In this document: one piece after another, positions 44,515 to 53,283 of the stretch
Layout of the letters: every line of letters begins with the position of its first letter
Numbering within the stretch: position 1 is the stretch's first letter
Assembly (NCBI GenBank): GCA_944327225.1
Contig: CALVGZ010000015.1
Span: forward strand, 1-54,334
Source of the DNA: Candidatus Gastranaerophilales bacterium
GTDB lineage: Bacteria; Cyanobacteriota; Vampirovibrionia; Gastranaerophilales; Gastranaerophilaceae
DNA: 54,334 nt
Direction of reading: 5' to 3'
Program-made: the position numbers and the translations under genes
Notes under the pieces: model-generated
Told to the model about the DNA's origin: nothing
What the model saw: the letters and a program-made list of their open reading frames with translations, nothing else
Databases searched by the model: none

Positions 44515-45489
44515 TCAAGCAATTCCTTTTTGTAATAAGTCGTGTATGTGCAGTACCCCTATCGGTTTTTTGTTTTCGGTAATAAATATATTTGTAATTT
44601 TCTTTTCATTTAGGATTTTAATTGCTTCGGTTGCAAAGACATCTTTTTGAATCGTAATTGGATTTTTTGTCATTATATCGACAGCTTTGGCATTTTTTAG
44701 GTCTTGATTAATACATCTTCTTAAATCACCATCTGTAAACATTCCCGTCAGTTCATTGTTTTGATTAATAAAGCCTACGCAACCGAGTCTTTTTGAGGTC
44801 ATCTCAAGAATTATCTCATTTATACATGAATTTTCTTTCAAAATTGGCATTTCATTTCCTGTGTGCATTAAATCTTTAACTTTTTGAAGTATAGAGCCGA
44901 GTTTTCCTCCGGGATGTCTTTCGTTAAACTGTATTTTAGAAAAACCTTTTCTTTCAATCATTCCCGTTGTAATTACATCTCCTAAAACTAATGTTGCCGT
45001 AGTTGATGAAGTTGGAGCAAGTCCCAGCGGACAAGCTTCTTTTGCGTTCGGTAATTTTAAAACAATATCTCCGGCTTTGCCTAAAGAGCTTTCAGGGTTT
45101 TTGGTTATTGCGATAAGTTTTATACCAAATCTTTTTGAATAATTTAGAATGTCAATTAATTCTTTTGATTCGCCGCTATTTGAAATTGCAATAATTACAT
45201 CGTCATTTGTTACCATTCCAAGGTCGCCGTGGCTTGCTTCGGCGGGATGTATAAAGAATGACGGAGTTCCAGTTGAGGCTAGTGAAGCGGCAATTTTTTT
45301 TGCAATATGACCTGATTTTCCCATGCCTGATAATATAACTCTGCCTTTAGTATTTTCTATCATATTTAATGCTTTTGTTAGGTTTTCATCAAGAGAATTT
45401 TTAAGTTCATTAATAGCTTCGATTTCAATATCAATGGTTTTAATTGCATTTATTATGTCTGCATTTTGCAGTTTATCAATCATTTGCAT
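44515..45489 (-). CDS. kdsD: Arabinose-5-phosphate isomerase (KdsD/KpsF family)
   Basis: 324 residues. SIS domain at about 35-175 with GMGKSGHIAKKIAASLASTG, EASHGDLGM and SNSGESKE, then two CBS domains from about 205 (MHTGNEMPIL) and 270 (MTKNPITIQ). It interconverts ribulose and arabinose 5-phosphates, the first step to Kdo. This implies a Gram-negative type outer membrane with LPS or Kdo-bearing glycan. No other Kdo gene is nearby. Start at 45489 with a GGAGG-type site (CAGGAGGC) upstream. Confidence 0.93.
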   Translation of the reverse strand: MQMIDKLQNADIINAIKTIDIEIEAINELKNSLDENLTKALNMIENTKGRVILSGMGKSGHIAKKIAASLASTGTPSFFIHPAEASHGDLGMVTNDDVIIAISNSGESKELIDILNYSKRFGIKLIAITKNPESSLGKAGDIVLKLPNAKEACPLGLAPTSSTTATLVLGDVITTGMIERKGFSKIQFNERHPGGKLGSILQKVKDLMHTGNEMPILKENSCINEIILEMTSKRLGCVGFINQNNELTGMFTDGDLRRCINQDLKNAKAVDIMTKNPITIQKDVFATEAIKILNEKKITNIFITENKKPIGVLHIHDLLQKGIA

Positions 45490-45606
45490 TTTTGCCTCCT
45501 GTCCCTTCTTTAATTGTATATTAAAATTGTGATATTTGTTAATATTATGTTAAAAAATATCAATTTTTTTTATTTATAATTTTTGTATATTTTAGGAAGG
45601 TTTTTT

Positions 45607-47007
45607 ATGGTTCAGTCTGTTGGTTTTAATAATACCAGGAATACTCAAAATGTATCTGCTTATAAAGGCAGTTACATGTCTCCGACTGCTTCTTACACGC
45701 CTTCTTTGAAAAAACAAAATGAAAATCTTCCTAAAACAACTAATCCTTTGACTTTATATACGTCTTTAAATGACTCTGACAGGCAGAAATATATTTTTCT
45801 GCTTGAATTTATGAAAGACTATCCGATAAGTCAAAATGCTGAGGGACTAAGTTGCAATAAACAGTTAAATTATTTGTTAAAGAACGGAAAACTTCTTTCG
45901 TGCTCAAAAAATGACAATTCAACTACTTTGGATAATCTATATTCAATTGCAACCGAAAAACGTGCTTTTGATTTAAATCAGAAAAATTTAATTTCAAATG
46001 TTCTTGATGTTTTGGTAAATCCGAGAGTGGTAACGCAGACTTTTGGTGATATTCCAATTCAAGAACAAAAAGCTATAATTAATTCATTAAAAGTTGATGA
46101 TCCTGCTAAAACCGATCCTTCTTTGATGAATGTTACTGCTTCTGGCACTTGTGCCGCTGCATCTAATGAGGTTAATCTTGCAGATAATTATCCGGCAGAA
46201 TATGCCCGTTGGGTTTCAAAGCTTTCTAGCGAAGAGAAAGCGTTGTATTTGGATATTGATTTATCATCTATTTCAAAAAATCCCCTTGACGCAATCAGTA
46301 TCATAAATCTTTTGGAAGCTCAAAAACTTAGTTTTAATTTTAACAAGGTAAAAATTAAAGTTAGTACTGATGAAAATGCATATATAAGGGCAAAAATTCA
46401 AGATAAATATTGGGACAAAGGTGAAAGAAATGTTGCTAATGTACTTGTGCAAAGTGCAATAATGCAGTTGGGTTCTCAAAATACTTATAATTCTTTAATT
46501 GATGCAAGAGGCGGTAAATTCAATTCGAATTCTCAAGGTTTAATTGAAGTAGAAAAAACTTTTGTAGAGTCTTTAATAAAGAATAAAGAAATTACTTCAC
46601 TTGTATACCAGAAAATCGATGATGACCAGAATCTTTTGGGTTATAACTGTTCATTCGATAAAATGAAAAAGCATATTAAAGATACTATTGATTCGGGTGA
46701 AGATGTTATTATAGGTTATGTTTTAACAAATGAAACTTCAGGACGTACCGCATCAAATTACTATAATCCGGATGTCGACGGCAAATCTAACAAAATAATA
46801 AACGGTCATGAAATTACTATTGTTGATTATAAGTATGATGCAAATGGTAATATGATATTTATATGTGTAGATACTGATGATGATAACAATAGTTTTGTAG
46901 AATACAGTTCAGATTGGTTGCTTCCAAAACTTCACCATGCAGGATATCCAGCTCATATTGTTGCAGCTGACGAAGAAGAGATTATGAGAAATGCTGAAGC
47001 TGCTTAA
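45607..47007 (+). CDS. Putative papain-like cysteine protease
   Basis: 466 residues from the ATG at 45607, with AGGAAGG upstream. No signal peptide. The first 50 residues are Asn, Ser, Thr and Tyr-rich, with an early AYKGSY motif. A possible catalytic triad is visible: C182 in SGTCAAASNE, H401 in NGHEITIVDYKY and D422 in FICVDTDDD. The last 80 residues show the hydrophobic-H...D/N order of papain-fold enzymes such as C39 peptidases. The rest is helical. Function and target are unknown. Confidence 0.55.
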   Translation: MVQSVGFNNTRNTQNVSAYKGSYMSPTASYTPSLKKQNENLPKTTNPLTLYTSLNDSDRQKYIFLLEFMKDYPISQNAEGLSCNKQLNYLLKNGKLLSCSKNDNSTTLDNLYSIATEKRAFDLNQKNLISNVLDVLVNPRVVTQTFGDIPIQEQKAIINSLKVDDPAKTDPSLMNVTASGTCAAASNEVNLADNYPAEYARWVSKLSSEEKALYLDIDLSSISKNPLDAISIINLLEAQKLSFNFNKVKIKVSTDENAYIRAKIQDKYWDKGERNVANVLVQSAIMQLGSQNTYNSLIDARGGKFNSNSQGLIEVEKTFVESLIKNKEITSLVYQKIDDDQNLLGYNCSFDKMKKHIKDTIDSGEDVIIGYVLTNETSGRTASNYYNPDVDGKSNKIINGHEITIVDYKYDANGNMIFICVDTDDDNNSFVEYSSDWLLPKLHHAGYPAHIVAADEEEIMRNAEAA

Positions 47008-47014
47008 AACAAAA

Positions 47015-47085
47015 AGGCGACACCCAGATTCGAACTGGGGATAAGAGCTTTGCAGGCTCCTGCCTTACCACTTGGCCATGTCGCC
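47015..47085 (-). tRNA. tRNA-Cys (anticodon GCA)
   Basis: Read on the minus strand it begins GGCGACATGGCC and ends GTGTCGCC, with a 7-bp acceptor stem, D loop, anticodon loop CTGCAAA (GCA), and T arm CCCAG-TTCGAAT-CTGGG. The discriminator is U, as for cysteine. CCA is not encoded. It lies downstream of uvrC on the same strand, separated by 54 bases. Confidence 0.95.
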
Positions 47086-47139
47086 GAATACTTTTTAATG
47101 TTATTAGATAAATAATTTATTGTCAAGTAATAATAAGCA

Positions 47140-48822
47140 TTATTTAAGCATAGATTTACTTCTTAGTTGTCTGTGAAATGTTATTGCAAATCTGTGTGCT
47201 TCATCTCTAATTCTTTGAAACAGATGAAGTGCCGGTGAATTTATTGCAAAGATGACTGGTTCGGATTGATTGAGTAAAAATATTTCTTCTTCTCTTTTTG
47301 CAAGAGAAACTATATTTAATTCCAAATTATATTCTTTCATAATTTTAATGACGCTTGATAATTGTCCTTTTCCGCCATCTATTATTATTAAATCAGGTGT
47401 TTCGATTTCTTTATTTTTAATTCTTTTAAATCTTCTTGATAGAATTTCTCGCATTGATTTAAAATCATCAATTTCTCCTTTTTCGATTGTTTTTAGTTTG
47501 TATTTTCTGTATTTGGATTTTTTGGGTATTCCATTTTCAAAATAGACACCCGATGCTACTGTATTTGTTCCTTGAATGTGAGATATATCATAACATTCAA
47601 TTGTGTGAGGGAAATTTTTGAGCTTTAGTTTTTCCTGCAGATATGCTCCGATTTCATTATAATCATTTTGTATATTTGATAATTCTTTTATTTTAAGTTG
47701 ATTGATGTTATATTCTGCATTTTTTTGTGCAAGCATAAGCATTTCTTTATCTTTTTTTGTAGTTGCTTTTATGATTTGCACTTCTTTTTTTAATCTTAAT
47801 GTAAGCCATTTTTTGTATAGCTCTATATTTTTAAAAGTATCAGCTATGACAATTTTAGATGGTAATTCTTCATCGTTTAATAATATATAATATTCCCTTA
47901 AAGTGCTTTCCGTAATTTCATCAAAATTTGATTCGTCTGATATTATTTGTGAAAAGGAGAAGTCTTTTTTATTTATTAATCTTCCTTGCCTTACCTGAAG
48001 AATAGTAATTGATATTAGGTTTTGTGATGTTGATATTCCTATGTAATCATTATTTGCGTTGGATGTTTTAAAAACTATATTTTGTTTTTCCATTGTTTTT
48101 TCAATGTCTTCTATGCTGTTTCTTAATAACAATGCTTTTTCAAAATTGCAACTTTTACTGGCTTTTTGCATTTCCTCATTTAGTTTTTTTATTAAGTCTT
48201 TTCTTTTTCCCGACAAAAAGAGTTCAACATTTTTAATTATTTTTTTGTATTCTTCAGGGCTGATTTTATTTTGACAGGGTGCACAGCATTGTCCTAAGTC
48301 ATAGTATAGACAAGGTCTGGATTTATATTTTGGTGTTTTACATTTTTTTAAGGGGAAAATTTTATTTATAACTTCAAGTGTTGCATACATTGCCTTTGAA
48401 TCTGTATATGGGCCAAAATATTTGCCTTTTATTGAGTTTTTGTTTGCTTTTCTTACGATTATAATTTTAGGGTAGTTTTCTTTAGTTATTAAAAAATACG
48501 GAAATTTTTTGTCATCTTTTAAAAGTACATTGTATTTAGGTTTGTGCTTTTTAATTAATTCGTTTTCTAAAATAAGTGCTTCAATTTCGGAATTTACTAC
48601 GATACATTCGATTTTTTTTATTTGAGGAACCATTATTTGAAGTTTTGGAGAGTCTTTTTTTCCGACAAAATAGCTATTTACCCTGTTATATAAATTTTTT
48701 GCCTTTCCAATATATATTATATTGTTATCTTTATCAAAATATTGATAACAACCGGGTAACTTGGGCATTAAAGCTATCTGACTAAGAATAGATTTATCGT
48801 AATTTTTTTTACTTGTATTCAT
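47140..48822 (-). CDS. uvrC: Excinuclease ABC subunit C, without C-terminal HhH domain
   Basis: 560 residues. The GIY-YIG nuclease domain is at about 20-100 (GCYQYFDKDNNIIYIGKAKN), the UVR motif near 210-240, and the RNase H-like 5' nuclease domain from about 370 (CYDISHIQGTN near 407, DLIIIDGGKGQL near 472). The protein ends with HRQLRSKSMLK. In most UvrC, about 45 more residues follow with two helix-hairpin-helix motifs. Here they are absent and no such coding follows, so it is a short form. tRNA-Cys lies downstream. Confidence 0.93.
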   Translation of the reverse strand: MNTSKKNYDKSILSQIALMPKLPGCYQYFDKDNNIIYIGKAKNLYNRVNSYFVGKKDSPKLQIMVPQIKKIECIVVNSEIEALILENELIKKHKPKYNVLLKDDKKFPYFLITKENYPKIIIVRKANKNSIKGKYFGPYTDSKAMYATLEVINKIFPLKKCKTPKYKSRPCLYYDLGQCCAPCQNKISPEEYKKIIKNVELFLSGKRKDLIKKLNEEMQKASKSCNFEKALLLRNSIEDIEKTMEKQNIVFKTSNANNDYIGISTSQNLISITILQVRQGRLINKKDFSFSQIISDESNFDEITESTLREYYILLNDEELPSKIVIADTFKNIELYKKWLTLRLKKEVQIIKATTKKDKEMLMLAQKNAEYNINQLKIKELSNIQNDYNEIGAYLQEKLKLKNFPHTIECYDISHIQGTNTVASGVYFENGIPKKSKYRKYKLKTIEKGEIDDFKSMREILSRRFKRIKNKEIETPDLIIIDGGKGQLSSVIKIMKEYNLELNIVSLAKREEEIFLLNQSEPVIFAINSPALHLFQRIRDEAHRFAITFHRQLRSKSMLK

Positions 48823-48927
48823 AACTTCATACTATCATATTTTGAAAATGTTATAAATCCTGATTTTGTGGAATGGTATTACTAAGTTACTAGCTAGTAT
48901 AAGTTGTCATGGAAAGACAGGTGGAAT

Positions 48928-49221
48928 ATGATTCTTGAATACAAGGTAGACGAACTTTCGGTTCAGGGTGCGTGGTTAAAAACATTGTATGATTTAATTG
49001 AAGAATTAAATTGTAAATGTCAGACATTTATGGAAGAAAAATACAACACGAACAGAAAATGTTTTGCTCCCGTTCGTGTAGTTAAAATTTTTGGTTCAAA
49101 CACCATTCTCGGTTGGTTAAAGCTAAGAATGGAAAGATATAATCATTTTATTGATAGCCTCAATTCACAAGATGTGTTTTCCGCATCTTTTATTGAGGAA
49201 AATGAAATTGAGGAAAATTAG
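48928..49221 (+). CDS. Small protein of unknown function, 97 residues
   Basis: Start at 48928 is preferred because AGGTGG lies three bases upstream; a TTG at 48904 extends it but has none. A soluble, mixed-charge protein with W (QGAWLKTLYDLIEELNCKCQ), two cysteines near 31-33 and one later, and an acidic tail EENEIEEN. It may be helical. I do not recognise a family. It converges with the bL25 gene (two bases apart). Confidence 0.6.
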   Translation: MILEYKVDELSVQGAWLKTLYDLIEELNCKCQTFMEEKYNTNRKCFAPVRVVKIFGSNTILGWLKLRMERYNHFIDSLNSQDVFSASFIEENEIEEN

Positions 49222-49223
49222 TT

Positions 49224-49502
49224 TTATATAACTGCAAATTCAACATTCAAGTATTCGTTGGTTGCGTAATTTATTTGAAGTTCTTGTATTTTTGCGTTGA
49301 ATTTTTCTTTGCCCAAACTCAATTCCCATTCGCCATCTTTGTTGTTTCTGTATGCCAGTTCAAATTCATGAGTGTTAATTTGAATATTTTTAGCATCCAT
49401 ATTTTTTCCGTACAAAGATCCGGGCAAATTGCCTGTTGCTCTTAATTGGCGTGGGTTTTTAGTTTCTTCTCTCGCTTCAATTTTTAATTTAGCTTTTGCC
49501 AT
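49224..49502 (-). CDS. rplY: Ribosomal protein bL25
   Basis: 92 residues. The N-terminal pattern LKIEAREETKNPRQLRATG, then LPGSLYGKN, matches the 5S-rRNA-binding domain of bL25 (L..E.R...K...LR..G.VP..LYG). Length is that of the short E. coli-type protein, without the Ctc C-terminal domain. It probably binds 5S rRNA in the 50S subunit. The start has AAGGAG upstream (minus strand). Confidence 0.85.
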   Translation of the reverse strand: MAKAKLKIEAREETKNPRQLRATGNLPGSLYGKNMDAKNIQINTHEFELAYRNNKDGEWELSLGKEKFNAKIQELQINYATNEYLNVEFAVI

Positions 49503-49561
49503 TTTATTCTCCTTGACTTAATCTTATTCTTAATTTATTAATATAAGTATTCTAATTATAT

Positions 49562-50728
49562 TTGTTGAACAAAAAAATGCAATTTTTATCAAAAACAGTT
49601 TTAAAAAAATTCATAAAAGATGAGATTTCATCAGTCGGTTTTGACGAAGGATATATTGAACAAGCTATAAAAAAACACCTATTTGTTTCAATTAAGATTT
49701 TTGATGTTACTCCTTCTCAAGCATCTATTATAAAACAAACGGCATTGTCTTGCGATTGCGATTGTGCTGTAAACAGGGGTGTTATTGATTGTTCTGTTTC
49801 GTTTTCTGATTGTATTTTGTCTGGAACTGTTGCTCAATTGACTTCAGTAGCTAAAAAATTATCATCTCAGCCCTTTTCTCTTTCTAAATTATCTGACGTT
49901 ATTTATGAAAAAATTGAAGTTGAATTGTCAAATAAACCAAAAACCAAAATTATGGGCATCTTAAATTTGACACCGGATTCTTTTTCAGACGGGGGTGAAT
50001 TTGTCGAAATAGATAAAGCTATGAACCATGCTATTGATATGATTGAAGCAGGTGCTGATATAATAGATATCGGTGCTCAATCAACAAAGCCATATTCCGA
50101 CTTGGTTTCTGTTGTATATGAAATTGAAAAAGTTACTCCAATTGTTACTGCTCTTAAGACTGCTTTTCCACATATTGAAATAAGCGTTGATACTATGACT
50201 CTTGCTTGTGCTAAGGCTGCTATTGAAGCCGGAGCTGATATAATTAATGATGTTAGTTTTTTATCTAATCCTGAATTCGTAAAGATTTGTGCTTTGGAAA
50301 ATAAAAAACTTGTAATTATGCATTCAAGGGGAAATTCAAAAACCATGGACGGTCTTACTTATTATGAAAGTATTGTTGATGAGATTTTTTCGGAAATAAA
50401 TAATAAGGTTCAGTTTGCTTTAGAGTCTGGTCTTAGCCGAAATAATGTTATTATTGATGTTGGGTTTGGTTTTGCTAAAAATATTGATCAAAATTTTAAT
50501 CTTTTAAAAAGAATTAATGAGTTTAAATCTATGGGATTTCCTCTTTTGGCGGGTGTGTCAAGAAAACGTTTTATGCAGGATGTTATTAATACAAAAGAAC
50601 CCAAGGACGCTGATTTTGTTTCTGCCTTGTGTGCTTTTTATTTAATGCAAAATGAAGTTGACTATATAAGGGTGCATAATGTTGATTTGACTTCACAAGC
50701 TTTTAAATTGCATCAAAGATTGCTTTAG
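49562..50728 (+). CDS. folP: Dihydropteroate synthase with N-terminal extension
   Basis: 388 residues. The synthase barrel begins with GILNLTPDSFSDGG at 132-145 and continues with IDIGAQSTKP near 170, DVSFLSNPEF near 235, MHSRGN near 257, and the C-terminal GVSRKRF and RVHNV segments. It condenses the FolK product with p-aminobenzoate. The first 120 residues form an extra domain with several cysteines (CDCDC), as in some Clostridium-type proteins. Start is TTG at 49562; an ATG at 49577 is possible. Confidence 0.9.
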   Translation: MLNKKMQFLSKTVLKKFIKDEISSVGFDEGYIEQAIKKHLFVSIKIFDVTPSQASIIKQTALSCDCDCAVNRGVIDCSVSFSDCILSGTVAQLTSVAKKLSSQPFSLSKLSDVIYEKIEVELSNKPKTKIMGILNLTPDSFSDGGEFVEIDKAMNHAIDMIEAGADIIDIGAQSTKPYSDLVSVVYEIEKVTPIVTALKTAFPHIEISVDTMTLACAKAAIEAGADIINDVSFLSNPEFVKICALENKKLVIMHSRGNSKTMDGLTYYESIVDEIFSEINNKVQFALESGLSRNNVIIDVGFGFAKNIDQNFNLLKRINEFKSMGFPLLAGVSRKRFMQDVINTKEPKDADFVSALCAFYLMQNEVDYIRVHNVDLTSQAFKLHQRLL

Positions 50729-51186
50729 TTTTTGTCTTCCTTAAAATTTTTTATTGGTTTTTTTAGAATTTTTTTGAATATTTCGTTAAATTTTTCAATT
50801 GGTTCAAAATAATATCCGCAGGAATCTTTTAGTTGTGCTCCCATTTTAAATATTTCTTCAGAAGGATAGTTTTTGCATATTGTTGGTCTGTTTTTGTGGT
50901 CTGTACAGAGTCTTTTTTCTTTGTCGAATTTATTGCAGGAAAAAATTAATCCAAAATCATCCTGATTAATGGGTGTGATGTGTTTGTAGAAAGAATAGTC
51001 GTCGGTTTGTTTGATTTTTTCAAATTCTTCTTTTGTTTTTATGACTTTGTTATTGTGTCTTATATAAATGTTTTCGCAACAACAGCCACACATACGGCAT
51101 TTTCCGTATCTGAAATATTTTCTTTTTAATATTCTCAAATGATAAAATTTTTTAATTTTATTAAATATTTTCTTATGAAATATCAT
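50725..51186 (-). CDS. YkgJ-family cysteine cluster protein
   Basis: 153 residues. The Cys cluster C-x2-C-x2-C-C in GKCRMCGCCCENIY is near residue 31-42, and later cysteines occur in FSCNKF, RLCTDH, TICKNYP and DSCGYY. This spacing is that of the YkgJ group, thought to bind zinc or an iron-sulfur cluster. Function unknown; the N-terminus is basic. Its last four bases overlap the folP end, and it overlaps the gene upstream by 14 bases. Confidence 0.85.
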   Translation of the reverse strand: MIFHKKIFNKIKKFYHLRILKRKYFRYGKCRMCGCCCENIYIRHNNKVIKTKEEFEKIKQTDDYSFYKHITPINQDDFGLIFSCNKFDKEKRLCTDHKNRPTICKNYPSEEIFKMGAQLKDSCGYYFEPIEKFNEIFKKILKKPIKNFKEDKN

Positions 51187-51499
51187 TTAAGAAGTCTTTA
51201 TTGTTCAAAAGTTCGGATATAAAATCATCGTTTTCGATGGATAAGTTTCCTTCGAAAGCTTGTTGTAAAACGAGTTCATTTGATGCTTTTTCATCAGTTT
51301 CTTTTAGAATTTCGCTGAATTTTTTGATATCAACTTCACGTTCATATTTTTGAATTGCAGCCGATGATATATTTGACTCATCAATGAAAAAACCATTTTC
51401 TACATCTTCAAATGGATTTGTAGCAACATTCTTAATTCTATCCAAGCTTTGACTTTGTGCAATAGATTCTGAATTATTATTTGTAATTTTATCCAGCAT
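51173..51499 (-). CDS. Small soluble protein of unknown function, 108 residues
   Basis: Start at 51499 is chosen because AGGG lies five bases upstream; a longer frame to 51541 has none. It is acidic and helical, with NPFEDVENGFFIDESNI near 25-42 and VDIKKFSEILKETDEKA near 55-72, ending NKDFLNDIS. No signal peptide or membrane helix. I do not recognise the family. Its stop overlaps the start of the YkgJ-type gene by 14 bases, so the two are coupled. Confidence 0.55.
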   Translation of the reverse strand: MLDKITNNNSESIAQSQSLDRIKNVATNPFEDVENGFFIDESNISSAAIQKYEREVDIKKFSEILKETDEKASNELVLQQAFEGNLSIENDDFISELLNNKDFLNDIS

Positions 51500-51620
51500 A
51501 TATACCCTAAGTCTTATCCTTATAATAATAGTATCTAACAAATTTGTTATTTTGAAATTAACCTTAAGGTTAGTTTATTGAAATTATAACTTTGATTTTT
51601 TTATTTTGCAAATTTTTTAA

Positions 51621-52217
51621 TTATTTTAAAGTTAATTTTTTATCTAAATAGTGCTTTTCTTCGAACTTGTAATTATTAATGTAATCAATTGCTTCTTTTG
51701 GCGTTTTTGCAATATAGTAAAGCGTTTTTGTTATTTCGGGTGCGAAATTTTCGTTTATTATATCGTTAAAAAAGTTTATCAGGTTTTTGTAGTAATTGTT
51801 TGAATTTAAAATAACAATGGGTTTATTGTTATACCCTAATTGTTTTTGAACCAACATTTCAGATAGTTCTTCCAGTGTTCCGAAGCCTCCTGCTAAGGCA
51901 ATAACGGCATCGGATATTTCATCCATTTTTGCTTTTCTTTCTCTCATGCCTTTTGTTAGAATGAATTTTGTACAGTTGCCGGGATGAATTCCAAGGTCAT
52001 ATAATTTTTGCGGCATTACTCCGGTTATTTCGCTTCCTCTTATTTTCGCTGCGTTTGTAACTTCTCCCATTAAACCCAAATTTGATCCGCCATAAACAAT
52101 ATTATAATTATTATTTGCGATTTCAATTCCCAGATTGTATGCTTCATTAAAATATATTTTTTGTATATTTGAAGAAGAACTTGCAAATATGCATATATTT
52201 TTTACTTTATTTTCCAT
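51621..52217 (-). CDS. LOG-family protein (cytokinin riboside 5'-monophosphate phosphoribohydrolase-like)
   Basis: 198 residues. The Rossmann-like core shows VYGGSNLGLMGEVTNAA near 40-57, GMRERKAKM near 89, and AGGFGTLEELSEML near 109-122. LOG enzymes remove ribose 5-phosphate from nucleoside monophosphates. The usual PGGxGTxxE is AGGFGTLEE here, a change from Pro to Ala; the catalytic Arg (MRERK) and Glu (TLEE) are kept. It overlaps the glycosyltransferase upstream by 11 bases. Confidence 0.87.
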   Translation of the reverse strand: MENKVKNICIFASSSSNIQKIYFNEAYNLGIEIANNNYNIVYGGSNLGLMGEVTNAAKIRGSEITGVMPQKLYDLGIHPGNCTKFILTKGMRERKAKMDEISDAVIALAGGFGTLEELSEMLVQKQLGYNNKPIVILNSNNYYKNLINFFNDIINENFAPEITKTLYYIAKTPKEAIDYINNYKFEEKHYLDKKLTLK

Positions 52218-53190
52218 TAATCCTCGCTATATGTTTGTATGTGTTAAAAATTATCGGTGTCAGGTATTGAGCTTTTATAAATATTATAACTTTTATTTTT
52301 TCTTTTATCGGAATTTTTTTATTTTTGAAAAAAGATGTAAAATCATATTTTTGAAATGTTTTCGTTATTTCTTTGAGAAAAATATTGTTGTATTTATTTT
52401 TTATTCTTTTATAATTCCATAAATATGCTCTCAATTCAAAAAGAAGTTTATAAGATTCAATTTTTGGAGTTTCTGGTTTGAAAAAATTGTTAATTGTTTT
52501 AAATTCATTTATGATTTCAAAAACTTTATTTGATGAATTTATGCTTGAGTTTGGATTGTCAAGCCTGTAGTTGTATAGGGCATCATTTATTAATTTAAAA
52601 TTTTCTGCAAAATAAAAACATTTAAATTGAAAAGAGGTGTCTTGAAAACTTGCACCCTGAGTTTCATTAAAAAATATGTTGTTTTCATATAGGAATTCTT
52701 TTTTATAAATTGCTGACCAGACACTTGGTTTTATTGCAAGAATTTGTGGAGTATTAAATTTGTTGCTCGAATTTTTATGGTCAATTCCATCAAATATTTT
52801 CGATCTATATTTTTTATTTTTTATAATGTAGTTAAAATTTGATTTTATAATATCATAATCTTTTTCAAGAGTTTCCCTATAGAGTTTCTCTATCATATTT
52901 TTTTCTATTGTGTCATCAGATTCAACGATTGATATATATTTTCCTTTTGCTATTTTTATGCCGATATTTATGCTTTTTCCGTAACCCAGATTCTGCTCAT
53001 TGTTTATAATTTTTATTCTTTTATCCTTTTTTGCATATTTTTGCATGATTTTTAATGAATTATCGGTCGAACAATCATTTATAATTATTATTTCCAAATT
53101 ATCGAAGGTTTGGTTTGAAATTGATTCTATACAGCTTTTGAGATATTTTTCACTGTTATATGCAGGTAATATTATAGAAATTTTATTCAT
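52207..53190 (-). CDS. Family 2 glycosyltransferase
   Basis: 327 residues. GT-A core from residue 4: SIILPAYNSEKYLKSCIESI, DCSTDNS near 40, and the acidic metal site VESDDTI near 91-97. The C-terminal half is rich in Lys, Asn, Ile and Phe and lacks a membrane helix. It transfers a sugar from a nucleotide donor to an unknown acceptor, probably on a surface glycan. It is coupled to the LOG gene by an 11-base overlap and is near the RmlC-like gene, which points to a glycan role. Confidence 0.9.
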   Translation of the reverse strand: MNKISIILPAYNSEKYLKSCIESISNQTFDNLEIIIINDCSTDNSLKIMQKYAKKDKRIKIINNEQNLGYGKSINIGIKIAKGKYISIVESDDTIEKNMIEKLYRETLEKDYDIIKSNFNYIIKNKKYRSKIFDGIDHKNSSNKFNTPQILAIKPSVWSAIYKKEFLYENNIFFNETQGASFQDTSFQFKCFYFAENFKLINDALYNYRLDNPNSSINSSNKVFEIINEFKTINNFFKPETPKIESYKLLFELRAYLWNYKRIKNKYNNIFLKEITKTFQKYDFTSFFKNKKIPIKEKIKVIIFIKAQYLTPIIFNTYKHIARINGK

Positions 53191-53283
53191 TTAATAATTC
53201 TAACCTACTTTAATTTTTTTTGTAATAATTTACACGCATTTTTTTTTGGTGTAGAGTAGTGAACATAGTTTTTGGAGTTTGTG

